A stretch of DNA of 64,000 bases from JASJBU01 sp963790775 (GTDB lineage: Bacteria; Pseudomonadota; Gammaproteobacteria; Chromatiales; Chromatiaceae): NCBI GenBank assembly GCA_963790775.1, contig CAWBPR010000017.1:1-64000 (forward strand), read 5' to 3'. Positions 28,912 to 38,192 of this stretch are shown here, one piece after another; the stretch's first letter is position 1, and each line of letters starts with the position of its first letter. The translations under genes were made by a program, and so were the position numbers. A model generated the notes under the pieces. That model ran no database searches. It was not told the origin of the DNA and saw only the letters and a program-made list of their open reading frames with translations.

Positions 28912-29066
28912 GTTAAAAAAACAGCAATGTTCTCGCTAGATTCAATCCCATGGCCCACAGGTCAAAGAAACCGCAAATTACTCATAACTGGGAGAAATTC
29001 AATCCCACCTGGAAGGTCAGGCGGGGCGGACTTAACTCAAACAGGCCTCTGAGCAGAGGTGGAAAT

Positions 29067-29300
29067 TTAAAACCCAATTAATTCCGCATGTAGACCGTGA
29101 TTTTGGACGTTTTGTAACAAGGCAAGTGATTGGGTTTCCATGGGGTCATAATCCACCACCATCAAGTGCGGCGTGCGTTCGTGAACGCATGCACAGTAAA
29201 CCCCCCCTTCCATGGATATCTCTTTTTCCATCGCATGAATCTCTTCTGACGAAAGATTTTCGTCAATATGCACTACAACATTGGCTATATATTCGCTCAT
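29067..29300 (-). CDS. Small ferredoxin-like-fold protein (HMA/NapD-like)
   Basis: A 77-aa protein starting at ATG 29298-29300. The order IANVVVHIDENLS (strand), helix EEIHAMEKEISMEGG, strand VYCACVHE, HLMVVDYDP, helix SLALLQNVQNHG and strand LHAELIGF matches a beta-alpha-beta-beta-alpha-beta ferredoxin-like fold as in HMA or NapD proteins. The CXXC metal site of true HMA is absent (CAC only). Function unknown. The upstream extension lacks homology. Confidence 0.65.
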   Translation of the reverse strand: MSEYIANVVVHIDENLSSEEIHAMEKEISMEGGVYCACVHERTPHLMVVDYDPMETQSLALLQNVQNHGLHAELIGF

Positions 29301-29524
29301 ATCCGGCTCCGTAGACGCGAGTTGTGAAATAAAACGACGTTCTTTGCAGCAGAAAACCCCAATCAGCAATCCATCCTGCCCTTGATAAGGCCTGGATAAA
29401 TTACTGCTGGGTAAGTTAAAGATATAGACTCAACTGAGGAAATAACAAGTGAAAGAAAAACTTGAATATTTGTGGGATAACAGGCTTTACAGCAAATCAG
29501 CCCATGGTTATATACCAAAGTCAA

Positions 29525-29551
29525 AAGGGGCCTGATCTGCACAGGCCCCTT
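29525..29551 (-). terminator. Terminator hairpin after fba
   Basis: Perfect 10-bp stem AAGGGGCCTG/CAGGCCCCTT (29525-29534, 29542-29551) with a 7-nt loop, 9 bp past the fba stop; on the minus strand it is followed by TTTTGA. Also potentially active on the plus strand (TATTTG). Confidence 0.8.
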
Positions 29552-29559
29552 ATTTGCGA

Positions 29560-30618
29560 TCAGTTTCTATTCATGCAGTTAAGATCTTCATATGCGGCTT
29601 TGAGGCGTTCAGCAACAGCCTGCTCGGAAGCCCGCAGCCATCTTCGAGGATCATAATATTTCTTGTTGGGCTTATCATCACCTTCCGGATTTCCAATCTG
29701 GCTCTGCAGGTAGTCATGATTTTTAACCACATAATGCCTGACGCCATCCCAAGCCGCCCATTGCGTGTCGGTATCAATATTCATCTTGATCACACCATAG
29801 GAGATGGCCTCACGAATATCCTCACGGGCAGATCCAGAGCCGCCATGGAAGACGAAATTCACCGGACGCTCTGCCGTATTAAATTTCTCTTGAATGTATT
29901 TCTGGGAATTTTCGAGAATCTTGGGTGTCAGGTGCACATTTCCAGGCTTATAGACTCCATGCACATTACCGAAAGATGCGGCAATGGTGAATTTGTCGCT
30001 GATCTTCATCAACCGCTCGTAAGCCTCCGCCACATCTTCAGGCTGGGTATAGAGTGAAGCGTTATCAATGCCGGTATGATCCACGCCATCTTCCTCGCCC
30101 CCGGTCACACCCAATTCCAACTCCAGGGTCATGCCAATCTTACTCATCCGTTCAAGATATTTTTCGCAGGTGGAAATATTGTCTTCCAGGGATTCGGATG
30201 AGAGGTCAAGCATGTGGGAACTGAACAGCGGTTTTCCCGTTTGCGCATAATGTTTCTCGCCGGCATCCAGCATGCCATCCACCCAGGGCAGCAATTTACG
30301 GGCCGCGTGATCAGTATGCAGAATGACCGGTACGCCATAGGCCTCCGCCATCAGATGTACATGCTGTGCACCGGACACGGCTCCCAGCACCATTGCATCA
30401 GCAGAGGGACAGCCCTGTCCTGCATAAAATCCCGCGCCACCGCTCGAGAATTGAATCATTACCGGCGAATTCGCATTTGCAGCGGCCTCAAGCACAGCAT
30501 TGACCGAATTGGTACCCACTACATTGACTGCAGGGAGCGCAAAACCCTGGTCTTTCGCAATTTGCAGGATTGTTTGTACATCGTCTCCGGTCACGACACC
30601 GGGTTTTACTGCGTCCAA
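29560..30618 (-). CDS. fba: Class II fructose-bisphosphate aldolase
   Basis: A zinc aldolase interconverting fructose-1,6-bisphosphate with the triose phosphates in glycolysis and the Calvin cycle. Core motifs are intact: ILHTDHAARKLLPW (Zn ligand His), LELELGVTGGEEDGV (Glu ligand), FGNVHGVYKPGNV, FVFHGGSGSAREDI and KMNIDTDTQWA. Compared with E. coli FbaA (359 aa) only the first residues are missing. The expected ATG at 30629-30631 is out of frame by one extra G (ATGGGACAAG against expected ATGGACAAG), and an in-frame stop lies upstream, so as written translation would need TTG 30618. I suspect an insertion error. Terminator at 29525. Confidence 0.9.
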   Translation of the reverse strand: MDAVKPGVVTGDDVQTILQIAKDQGFALPAVNVVGTNSVNAVLEAAANANSPVMIQFSSGGAGFYAGQGCPSADAMVLGAVSGAQHVHLMAEAYGVPVILHTDHAARKLLPWVDGMLDAGEKHYAQTGKPLFSSHMLDLSSESLEDNISTCEKYLERMSKIGMTLELELGVTGGEEDGVDHTGIDNASLYTQPEDVAEAYERLMKISDKFTIAASFGNVHGVYKPGNVHLTPKILENSQKYIQEKFNTAERPVNFVFHGGSGSAREDIREAISYGVIKMNIDTDTQWAAWDGVRHYVVKNHDYLQSQIGNPEGDDKPNKKYYDPRRWLRASEQAVAERLKAAYEDLNCMNRN

Positions 30619-30764
30619 GTACTTGTCCCATCAATAATTTCCTGTATTTTAATATTGATAAAAATTTAAATGCGTGACTTATACGCTCATGACATTTAAA
30701 GTCAATTAGGTATGTCCCTTTGACCTAATAATGCCCATGATTGAATTGTGATCAGAAACTCGTT

Positions 30765-30854
30765 TGGCGGAGAGAGAGGGATTTGAACCCTCGGACCCCC
30801 TGAGGGATCACCTGATTTCGAGTCAGGCCCATTCGGCCGCTCTGGCATCTCTCC
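30765..30854 (-). tRNA. tRNA-Ser (anticodon CGA), CCA encoded
   Basis: On the minus strand the 5' GGAGAGA acceptor strand pairs with TCTCTCC next to an encoded CCA (30765-30767). The anticodon arm CTGACTCGAAATCAG gives anticodon CGA, and the long variable arm (TGATCCCTCAGGGGGTC) is typical of tRNA-Ser. T-arm GAGGGTTCGAATCCCTC is standard. It decodes UCG. Confidence 0.96.
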
Positions 30855-31060
30855 TGTTCACCACCCACCATCGGGTAGAGCGGTACATGATAAACAGTTT
30901 TGGCTCACCTGGCATCACCTGCAGGCAAAGGCAATAACTTGATAAATGACGGTTTGTCGTGTATCTCTCTATTTCCTATATAAAAATAAGCCGCACCATA
31001 AAAATAATGGCCCGAGGAGCACTCCAACACTCCAACAGATTCACCTGCACTCCATCTGTA

Positions 31061-32464
31061 ATGCGTAGCGTATTCTATCTCACACTATTTCTGGTATTAA
31101 CCGGCTGCAGCATTCCTGATCCGTTGATCAATCGCATCAAGGCGGCAGGAGAGTTAAAGGTCGTCACACGCAACAGTGGCACCACGCTGTATGAAGGTAC
31201 GCATGGATTGACAGGGTTAGAGTACCATTTGATTCAGTTATTCGCCGCAGAGATAGGCGTAAAACCCCATTTCATCTTACCCAATCGATTTGAAAAGATT
31301 CTTCCCACCGTGATCGAGGGAGATGCTCATCTGGCTGCGGCAGGACTCACCATTACGCCAGGGCGTGAGACTAAAATCCGTTTCGGTCCTTCCTATCAGG
31401 AGATCACCCAGCAGGTAGTCTATTTAGGCGGCACAAAACGACCTCGAAAAATAGAAGATCTGATCGGAAAATCCATTGAAGTCCTGGCGGGAAGCAGCCA
31501 TGAAGAGGAGTTGAAGAACCTCTCGAAATCTCACCCCGACCTAAAATGGACAGCCAGATCAGGCCTGGAAATTGGCGAACTTCTGCAACGTGTCCAGGAC
31601 GGGATCATCGATTTCACGATTGCTGATTCCAATGAAGTCGCAGTTAATCGTCGTTTCATGCACAACATCCGCGTGGGTTTTGACCTGACCAAGCCACAAA
31701 AACTTGCCTGGGCCATGGCGCATGCTGAAGACACCAGTCTGTACGATGCAATGCAGCGATTCTTTAACCGCATACGCAAGGATGGCACGCTGGCCCAGTT
31801 AATCGAACGCCAATACGGTCATGTTGGAAGGCTCGATTTCGTTGAGTCAAGGACTTTCCTAAAGCACATGAAAAATCGCCTGCCGAAGTATATTGAGTGG
31901 TATAAACAGGCAGCCAAGGAGACCGGCATCGAGTGGCAGATGCTGGCTGCAATCGGATATCAGGAATCCCACTGGAATCCGAAGGCGAAATCACCCACAG
32001 GGGTGAAAGGGATCATGATGTTGACCCTGGCGGCCGCCAAACAAGTGAAAGTCAAAAGCCGCCTCGATCCTGAGCAAAGCATTTTAGGCGGCGCCCGTTA
32101 CCTGAGATATATAGAACAAAAACTACCGGAAAGGATCAAACAACCCGATCGGCTATGGCTGACACTGGCGGGTTATAACGTGGGTTTTGGCCACCTGGAA
32201 GATGCCCGCATACTGACGGAGAGGCTGGGAGGCAATCCTGATAAATGGTTGGACCTCAAACAGCATCTGCCCAAGCTCAGCCTGGAGAAATGGTATAAAA
32301 CACTCAAACGCGGTTATGCCCGCGGCCAGGAACCCGTCAACTACGTTGACAATATCCGGGCTTACTATGAACTGCTCAACTGGCGGCTAAGGAAGAACAA
32401 GCCAGCAAAGCAGAAACCCCCAAAACTCCCTTACGGCCTGTCCATATCCCCACAGCCTCTGTAA
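31061..32464 (+). CDS. mltF: Membrane-bound lytic transglycosylase MltF
   Basis: A 467-aa outer-membrane lipoprotein that cleaves peptidoglycan glycan strands. The start ATG 31061 gives a lipoprotein signal (LTGC lipobox). The N-terminal half is a SBP_bac_3 solute-binding-like domain (about 25-250; AAGLTITPGRETKIRFG), the C-terminal half the SLT domain with the catalytic Glu in YQESHWNPKA, SPTGVKGIMMLT and AGYNVGFGH. Length and domain order match MltF. A longer upstream frame (from 30959) lacks signal-peptide character. Confidence 0.93.
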   Translation: MRSVFYLTLFLVLTGCSIPDPLINRIKAAGELKVVTRNSGTTLYEGTHGLTGLEYHLIQLFAAEIGVKPHFILPNRFEKILPTVIEGDAHLAAAGLTITPGRETKIRFGPSYQEITQQVVYLGGTKRPRKIEDLIGKSIEVLAGSSHEEELKNLSKSHPDLKWTARSGLEIGELLQRVQDGIIDFTIADSNEVAVNRRFMHNIRVGFDLTKPQKLAWAMAHAEDTSLYDAMQRFFNRIRKDGTLAQLIERQYGHVGRLDFVESRTFLKHMKNRLPKYIEWYKQAAKETGIEWQMLAAIGYQESHWNPKAKSPTGVKGIMMLTLAAAKQVKVKSRLDPEQSILGGARYLRYIEQKLPERIKQPDRLWLTLAGYNVGFGHLEDARILTERLGGNPDKWLDLKQHLPKLSLEKWYKTLKRGYARGQEPVNYVDNIRAYYELLNWRLRKNKPAKQKPPKLPYGLSISPQPL

Positions 32465-32489
32465 GAACAGCGGTTGCGGTATCAATAGC

Positions 32490-33518
32490 TCACAGCATTT
32501 CAGTGAATTCGAGCCCAATTCCCAGGCGATGAGTCTCTGCATCGTAATCGATCAAGCTTTCACCATAGCCATTGAAATATTGCAGATAACCGCGAAAGCG
32601 CCCAGAGAGTGGAAAACTCCAATCCAGCTGAATTGCATTCTTTCCACCCGTCAACAGTTTGTTGCGCAGCATCATACTGTAGATGTTGGGGCCACCCTTA
32701 TACCCCAACCAGATCTCACCATTACCAAGGTAGTCGTCAATGTCCGGGTTATCATCATTCTCCGCATCCTCAGGCAGCCGATACCAGGGCTTCAATCCAA
32801 GAAAAAGCTTGTCCCTTTCAAACACAAGCTGTGCATAGAGCCTATTCCAACTGCGTGACAGAGGCCCACCTCTACCGTTCGATTGATGAGTCAGGCCCAT
32901 CTGAACGAGTGAATTTCTCCAGCCAAACAACTCCCAATCGTTTTCGAATATGAGAAACGCCTCCGGTTCGTGATTGGTTTCCCTGAAGGGCGCTGATATA
33001 TCACTGTTATAGGCCTGCCAAAAGGACAGATTGGTATACGCGAAATAGAGATCCATATTGCTGTTAAACAGATTCTCGACCACCGGAAATTTGAAGCTCA
33101 GCTGAAACTTCATTTCGATATTGTCGAAAATGGGATCATCAATTTCAGCGTAAGGTTCGCTGTTAGGCACATCGTTGTAGGAGGCCAGCAACACATAATT
33201 CGCTTTATGCGGAGTCAATACAAACGGGTTATTTCTGATTGCCAGTTCCGCCTCTTTCCGTCGGCTGATCAGAGAACCGCCCGTTGTCTCTGCATTATCC
33301 ACCAAACCGGAACCCGGCAGGGTTCCCTCCAAGGCAACGGGTTGTTCCGCGCACTGCGCTCTTAACTCCCCCATTGTTGTGCTCTCACTGGCCTTTTGCA
33401 TGGCATCCAAAAGACAGCGCTCACGATCTGATAGACGGCTCTCTGCATTCACATCGCCTGCCAGCAGGCAAAATAAGATTAAGAGGGCTAACAGGATGTT
33501 TTCATGCTGGTTGTTCAA
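32490..33518 (-). CDS. pldA: Outer-membrane phospholipase A
   Basis: A 12-stranded outer-membrane beta-barrel that hydrolyses phospholipids. Active-site motif THQSNGRGGPLSRSWNRL contains the His-Ser pair and calcium-binding residues of OMPLA; the last residue region (GIGLEFTEML) ends in a typical aromatic/hydrophobic strand. I place the start at TTG 33516-33518 because a signal peptide (ILLALLILFCLLAGDVNA) begins just after and the longer frame runs through tadA on the same strand. It overlaps the end of tadA by 17 bp. Mature N-terminus carries a Cys-containing stretch before the barrel. Confidence 0.87.
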   Translation of the reverse strand: MNNQHENILLALLILFCLLAGDVNAESRLSDRERCLLDAMQKASESTTMGELRAQCAEQPVALEGTLPGSGLVDNAETTGGSLISRRKEAELAIRNNPFVLTPHKANYVLLASYNDVPNSEPYAEIDDPIFDNIEMKFQLSFKFPVVENLFNSNMDLYFAYTNLSFWQAYNSDISAPFRETNHEPEAFLIFENDWELFGWRNSLVQMGLTHQSNGRGGPLSRSWNRLYAQLVFERDKLFLGLKPWYRLPEDAENDDNPDIDDYLGNGEIWLGYKGGPNIYSMMLRNKLLTGGKNAIQLDWSFPLSGRFRGYLQYFNGYGESLIDYDAETHRLGIGLEFTEML

Positions 33519-33993
33519 GGGTTTTCTTAACCTGTCTCTTTGACTGGAAGAAAGAACGCAATAGTCTGGCGCACTCATTTTCCATACAGCCACTGTCCAC
33601 TTCCACCAGATGGTTGAAGCGTTCATCGGAAGGCAGCAGATCAAAAGCGCTGCCCGCTGCTCCGGAACGTGGATCAAAAGCGCCAAACACCACCCGCTTG
33701 ACCCGTGCATGCACAATCGCCCCGGCACACATCGGACAGGGTTCAAGAGTCACATACAAGGTCGACTCAGGGAGGCGGTAGTTGCGCTGCTTGATGCCCG
33801 CATCACGCAGCGCAGTGATTTCGGCATGCGCGGTAGGATCATGCTGACTGATAGGACGATTCCAACCCTCCCCAATGATCTCTGCATCCCTCACCAATAC
33901 CGCGCCGACAGGCACCTCGCCTGCGGCCTCAGCTTGCGCCGCCAGCGCCAGAGCAATTTTCATATAGTGGATATCTTGAGCGTCAATTGCCAT
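33502..33993 (-). CDS. tadA: tRNA adenosine(34) deaminase TadA
   Basis: TadA (163 aa) converts A34 to inosine in tRNA-Arg(ACG). The zinc/catalytic motifs are HAE (56-58) and PCPMC (Cys86, Cys89); conserved VPVGAVLV, GEGWNRPI and ARVKRVVFGAFDP are present. The MAIDAQDIHYMKIALALA start fits the family, though the Met at position 11 is also possible. Shares 17 bp with pldA. Confidence 0.94.
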   Translation of the reverse strand: MAIDAQDIHYMKIALALAAQAEAAGEVPVGAVLVRDAEIIGEGWNRPISQHDPTAHAEITALRDAGIKQRNYRLPESTLYVTLEPCPMCAGAIVHARVKRVVFGAFDPRSGAAGSAFDLLPSDERFNHLVEVDSGCMENECARLLRSFFQSKRQVKKTLEQPA

Positions 33994-34164
33994 ACCTCAC
34001 AGTTGTCCCGCCTAATTATTTTCACATGCAGCCCGTTGCTTTGTGCGCCGACTTCCATCCCCTCAGAGCAAAACGCTGGCGTTTATTCAGTAAGAAACAT
34101 TGATTGTCCCGCAAGTTACTATTTAATAGTACCGACGGCATCACGACACGCGCTGTCACAAACT

Positions 34165-34266
34165 ACTCCCACTCGATTGTAAATAAGCCATTATTATTTT
34201 GCATTATCAATGGCTTATTTTCCTGCTAAGTGGTAATACCATTAAAAATACCATGCTCAGAAAATC
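34165..34266. repeat. Direct repeat A, guaA-end-like attachment candidate
   Basis: About 100 bp repeated at 38193-38295 in the same orientation (one gap, scattered mismatches). It begins ACTCCCACTCGATTGTAA, which reads as the last codons of a guaA gene on the minus strand (TIEWE-stop style), and includes a dyad AATAAGCCATT/AATGGCTTATT (34182-34192, 34209-34219) and two TACCAT motifs. This pattern fits an integrase attachment site (attL/attR). Confidence 0.65.
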
Positions 34267-34398
34267 CTTCAAAATGCTCGAAAAAATTGCCGATTGAACG
34301 CCGCCATACGGCACCCCAGGCTACCTTCCGGGCTTTGATTTCCAGGTGTACTCCCCTTGCTCCTGCAGGTAATGGATCACCGTAAACAGGCGGCTTCC

Positions 34399-34431
34399 TG
34401 GCTAATTGGCAATAGAATTGACAATTAGCCA
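34399..34431. promoter_or_regulatory. 10-bp dyad upstream of the ATPase gene
   Basis: Perfect inverted repeat TGGCTAATTG (34399-34408) / CAATTAGCCA (34422-34431), about 45 bp upstream of the GTG start at 34475. Placed like an operator overlapping the promoter of the island genes. Confidence 0.5.
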
Positions 34432-34474
34432 TTATTCCACATAATGTAGGCATGTAAAGCAACCAGAAACCACC

Positions 34475-35650
34475 GTGACCTACATCCCCCGAAACGCGGA
34501 ACCCAGACTTAAACACTTCGCCAACGGCTATCCAGTGCTTGTCGTCACGGGTCCACGCCAATCCGGCAAGTCCACCTTGGTGCAACATGCCTTTCCCGAA
34601 TACCACTATGTTTCGCTTGAGGATCTCGACCAGAGGGAATTTGCCGAAACAGACCCTCGGGGTTTTTTAAACCAGTTTACCGAGGGAGCCATCCTGGATG
34701 AGGCGCAACGCTGCCCTGCCCTGTTTTCCTATCTTCAGACACGCGTCGATGAAAGGCAACAACCTGGCGAATTTATCCTAACGGGTTCCCAGCAATTTGG
34801 CCTGTTGTCAGGCATTACACAAAGTCTTGCAGGCAGAGCCGCATTGCTGACGCTGTTACCCATGACCTATGACGAGTTACAGCGCGCAGAAAAAGTTGGC
34901 CGGAATCTCGATAAGATACTCTTTGATGGTGCTTTCCCCCCCATCTTCGACCGCGGACTTGAACCACATCCCTGGCATGGAAACTATGTGCGCACCTACC
35001 TGGAACGAGACGTCCGGCAATTGATCAAAGTACAGGATTTGGGGACCTTTCAACGCTTCCTAAAATTATGCGCAGGCCGGACCGGGCAACTCCTCAATCT
35101 TTCCTCGCTAGCTAACGACTGTGGTATTACCCATAACACAGCTAAAGCCTGGATATCCGTATTGGAAGCCAGTTATATCGTGCATCTGTTGCCACCGCAT
35201 CACCAGAATTTCAACAAGCGCCTGGTCAAAACGCCCAAACTCTATTTCCTGGATACTGGTCTTGCCAGCTGGCTGCTTGGCATCCAAAACAGCGAGCAAC
35301 TGACCACCCACGCTCAACGAGGCGCCCTATTCGAAACCTGGGTCATCAGTGAATTGCTCAAGGCCCGTTATAACGCGGGTGAATACACGAATCTTTACTT
35401 CTGGCGTGATCGTTCGGGACACGAAGTTGATCTGCTGATTGACCATGGGACTCACCTGTCAGCGCTGGAAATCAAATCCGGACAAACCATCAACAAGGAT
35501 TACTTCAAAGGACTTGAGTTCTGGCAAAAGCTTGCCGGTGATGCCGCTGGAAAAGCATGGCTGGTTTATGGCGGTGACACCCGGCAGATACGTTCCGATG
35601 TCACTATTCTGCCGTGGCATGAAATCAATTCCGAGCAGATTGTGAAATGA
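34475..35650 (+). CDS. AAA-type ATPase with DUF4143 domain
   Basis: A 391-aa ATPase. Walker A GPRQSGKST (26-34) and Walker B-like AILDEAQR (72-79) lie in the N-terminal AAA_14 domain, and the sensor-like LTGSQQF follows. The C-terminal DUF4143 region contains LYFLDTGLASWLLGI and FETWVISELLKARYN, and a nuclease-like FWRDRSGHEVDLLID...LEIKSG segment (PD-(D/E)XK-like E, EVD, EIK). Such proteins are common in accessory islands and may act in toxin-like or defence roles; the function is not established. GTG start; stop overlaps the next gene by ATGA. Confidence 0.85.
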   Translation: MTYIPRNAEPRLKHFANGYPVLVVTGPRQSGKSTLVQHAFPEYHYVSLEDLDQREFAETDPRGFLNQFTEGAILDEAQRCPALFSYLQTRVDERQQPGEFILTGSQQFGLLSGITQSLAGRAALLTLLPMTYDELQRAEKVGRNLDKILFDGAFPPIFDRGLEPHPWHGNYVRTYLERDVRQLIKVQDLGTFQRFLKLCAGRTGQLLNLSSLANDCGITHNTAKAWISVLEASYIVHLLPPHHQNFNKRLVKTPKLYFLDTGLASWLLGIQNSEQLTTHAQRGALFETWVISELLKARYNAGEYTNLYFWRDRSGHEVDLLIDHGTHLSALEIKSGQTINKDYFKGLEFWQKLAGDAAGKAWLVYGGDTRQIRSDVTILPWHEINSEQIVK

Positions 35651-36673
35651 AAACACCGCCCATCGGTCGCAATGATCTCTGCCCCTGCGGCAGCGGAAAG
35701 AAATTCAAGCACTGCTGCATGGGCAAGGAGATCAACACGGCATCCGGTCATGGCGCGGGAGTCATGTCCGAACTCTTTCTTGCATAAAGCGCTCGAAGGC
35801 CGGCAATTCAACTCACTGGAGGAAGCTCAGACGTTTCTCTACCAGATTACCCAACAGCAAAACCGTCAGCAGCTGGACGAATTCCACGGTTTATCGCCCG
35901 AGCAGATGCATCAGATGCTGAACTTCCCGTTCGCATCACCGGGACTGGTCCGCTTTCCGGAGGTGCTGGATGCCACTCCAGCTGCTCCGATACTAACCCT
36001 GTTCCAGCAATTGACGGACGTCATCGGCGATCAGGGACTCAAACTGACCGCCAAGGGCAATCTGCCGCGCAACTTCTGCCGCGAGACCGCACTGACCTAT
36101 TGGGGTGAGCAGCGGTATCAGGAAAACACCCGTTATGGTGGCATCAATCGGGAGGAGGATTTTGACGATCTGCATATCACCCGTCTGGTGGCCGAACTGG
36201 CGGGTTTGATTCGGAAATACAAGGGCCGGTTCATCCTCAGCCGCGATTGCCGCCGACTGCTGGCCGGGGACGGCATGACCACCATCTATCCCAAACTGTT
36301 CAGGGCCTATGTCGAACAGTTCAACTGGGCATACAGAGACGGCTATCCCGAACTGCGATTCATACAGAGCGCCTTCCTGTTCACGCTTTACCTGCTCATG
36401 CGCTACAGTGACATTTTGCGGTCACAGGTGTTTTATGAAGACGCCTTCTTACGCGCCTTTCCTATGCTGCTGGATGAAGTGCCACCGAGCCAGGTATTTT
36501 CTCCCGATGAGATAGTGCGACGCGGTTACACTTGGCGTGCGCTGGTGCATTTCGCGGGCTTCCTGGGATTAGCGACGGTGGAGCCGGTTTCCGACGAGTT
36601 CCTCTGTCATGAGTACCGGGTGAAGGCCCTGCCGTTGCTGGGCCAGATCGTTCAATTTCAGCACACCAAGTAA
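35647..36673 (+). pseudogene. SEC-C motif protein, frameshifted
   Basis: The first frame (ATG 35647, overlapping the ATPase stop) encodes a zinc-binding SEC-C motif, NDLCPCGSGKKFKHCCMGK, then runs into TAA. In another frame, without a good start of its own, the rest of the protein follows: LHKALEGRQFNSLEEAQTFL onward for about 300 residues of mostly helical sequence (LTYWGEQRYQENTRYGGIN; RFIQSAFLFTLYLLMRYSDI). The shift, near 35,720-35,780, is +1. Together they make one protein of about 340 aa. SEC-C domains bind zinc and protein partners; role unknown. Confidence 0.7.
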
Positions 36674-36679
36674 AGGTTC

Positions 36680-37933
36680 ATGGCGAGAAAACGCAAACAG
36701 AATGATCCGTTGGCCGCGCTGATGAAGACCGCGCCGAAAGCAATGCTGGTGGATCTGCTCGTCCTGGTGGCGTCCTCACGCCCCACTGTCCGGCATGAAT
36801 GCCTCGATTACCTGACCAGGCACGCCGCCCTGTCACACAACCAAAAGAAACAGTCCGAAGGCGAAAAACTGCTGGCCCTGTGGGCCGAACTCGCTCCGTT
36901 CCTAGGCGAACTGGATGCATACGGCGGTGGCGATTATGACGCCGACTTCCATGTTTCGAGCCTGTTGCAGGAGATCGCACAGGCGCTCTCCCGGAAAAAG
37001 ATCGAGACGGCTTACCGGCAACAACTACTCGGTAATGTCCTGCCCTATATCGAGAGCGGCAATGCCGGCCTAGACGACGATCTCTACGATGTGGTCTATG
37101 CGGCCTGTTACACCGACGACGATTGGCTGACACTGGCGGAAGCCTTCGAGACCATGGGTGGGGATTGGAAACTCGACCATGCCCGCCGCATTTATCGCCG
37201 ACTCGGCGACCGAGAAAAATATCTCGAACTGCGCCAGCGTAAACTGGCCACCGGTACCGACTATTTCGACCTCGCGGACTTCCACTGGAAGGCCGGTGAA
37301 AAGCAGAAGGCCATGGAGGTCGCGGAGGAAGGCCTGCTCCGGGGAAAAGGCCGCATGGACGAACTGCGTCAGTTCGTTGCCAAGCGGGCCAAATCCGCCG
37401 GCAACCGCGAACACTACCTGGCGCTACAATTCGATCAGACAATCGATCATCTGACCTGTGACAAGTACAAGGCGTTTCGAAAACTGTGCACGGCCGCCGA
37501 ATGGAAGCGTTACGAAGCGAAAGTTCTCGCGCAGTTGGAAAACGCCTGGGACACGGAGCAACTCCGCATCCGCATGCACCGCAAAGAGCATAAGGAAGCG
37601 GTGGCCGTACTGACCCGAAGCCGCTATCCCCTCTACGCCCGGGACAGCGCCTATGAACTGCAGACCGCCAGGCGCCTCGAAGGCAGGTATCCCGAGGCGA
37701 TTCTCAAATACTATTTATCGGGCCTCGGCAACATCAAGACTAACGCCCCGAGCAAGGAATACACCCGCAAGGCACAGGTGATGAAGAGGGTCCACCACGT
37801 GTTGGTTGACGTACTGGGCGATGCGCCGCGCTGGCGCGATTTCGCCATCAACGTCAAACAGGACAACATCAAACGTCCGGCTTTTCAAGAAGAGTTCGCC
37901 AAAACCGTGCCAGGTTGGCAGGCATTGAAATAA
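36680..37933 (+). CDS. Hypothetical alpha-helical (TPR-like) protein
   Basis: A 417-aa soluble protein starting 6 bp after the SEC-C gene, with AAAGG upstream. Helix-pair pattern throughout (LTLAEAFETMGGDWKLDHA; RRIYRRLGDREKYLELRQ; FHWKAGEKQKAMEVAEEGLL) suggests an alpha-solenoid like those following SWIM/SEC-C zinc fingers. A strongly basic N-terminus (MARKRKQ) could bind nucleic acid. I do not recognise a named family. Third gene of the island operon. Confidence 0.7.
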   Translation: MARKRKQNDPLAALMKTAPKAMLVDLLVLVASSRPTVRHECLDYLTRHAALSHNQKKQSEGEKLLALWAELAPFLGELDAYGGGDYDADFHVSSLLQEIAQALSRKKIETAYRQQLLGNVLPYIESGNAGLDDDLYDVVYAACYTDDDWLTLAEAFETMGGDWKLDHARRIYRRLGDREKYLELRQRKLATGTDYFDLADFHWKAGEKQKAMEVAEEGLLRGKGRMDELRQFVAKRAKSAGNREHYLALQFDQTIDHLTCDKYKAFRKLCTAAEWKRYEAKVLAQLENAWDTEQLRIRMHRKEHKEAVAVLTRSRYPLYARDSAYELQTARRLEGRYPEAILKYYLSGLGNIKTNAPSKEYTRKAQVMKRVHHVLVDVLGDAPRWRDFAINVKQDNIKRPAFQEEFAKTVPGWQALK

Positions 37934-38192
37934 TACAACGAGATGGGGTTCGGAGCGGGGTATGTAACGATATCAACCGCACCCACCAGCATAGTCACGC
38001 CACACTCGTTCTAGAAGCGAAACTTTGAGCACCGTCAATACCATGACAGCACCAATTTACCACTCATGGTATCGCTGCTTTTTGCTTTACAGCGCGCGGG
38101 AAATACCATGAAAAATACCATTGATGATGTAGATTATATTATCAACTGGATTATTTATATTATTATAATTCAATATGTTACGAATTCTTGTC
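37934..38192. repeat. Island end with ATACCATG arm-type motifs
   Basis: No gene. A+T-rich from 38,130. It holds multiple ATACCATG-type motifs in both orientations, including a perfect pair at 38038-38045 and 38065-38072 and a close direct pair at 38103-38121. Similar motifs occur in repeat A, repeat B and just downstream of guaA (57.8 kb), consistent with integrase arm sites. Confidence 0.5.

Noticed and set aside
29067..29300. NapD chaperone
   Set aside because: The fold resemblance is only general; no nap genes adjoin and the NapD signature is not evident.
34226..34606. Integrase-like gene inside direct repeat A region
   Set aside because: The minus-strand frame lacks tyrosine recombinase residues and overlaps the true ATPase start.
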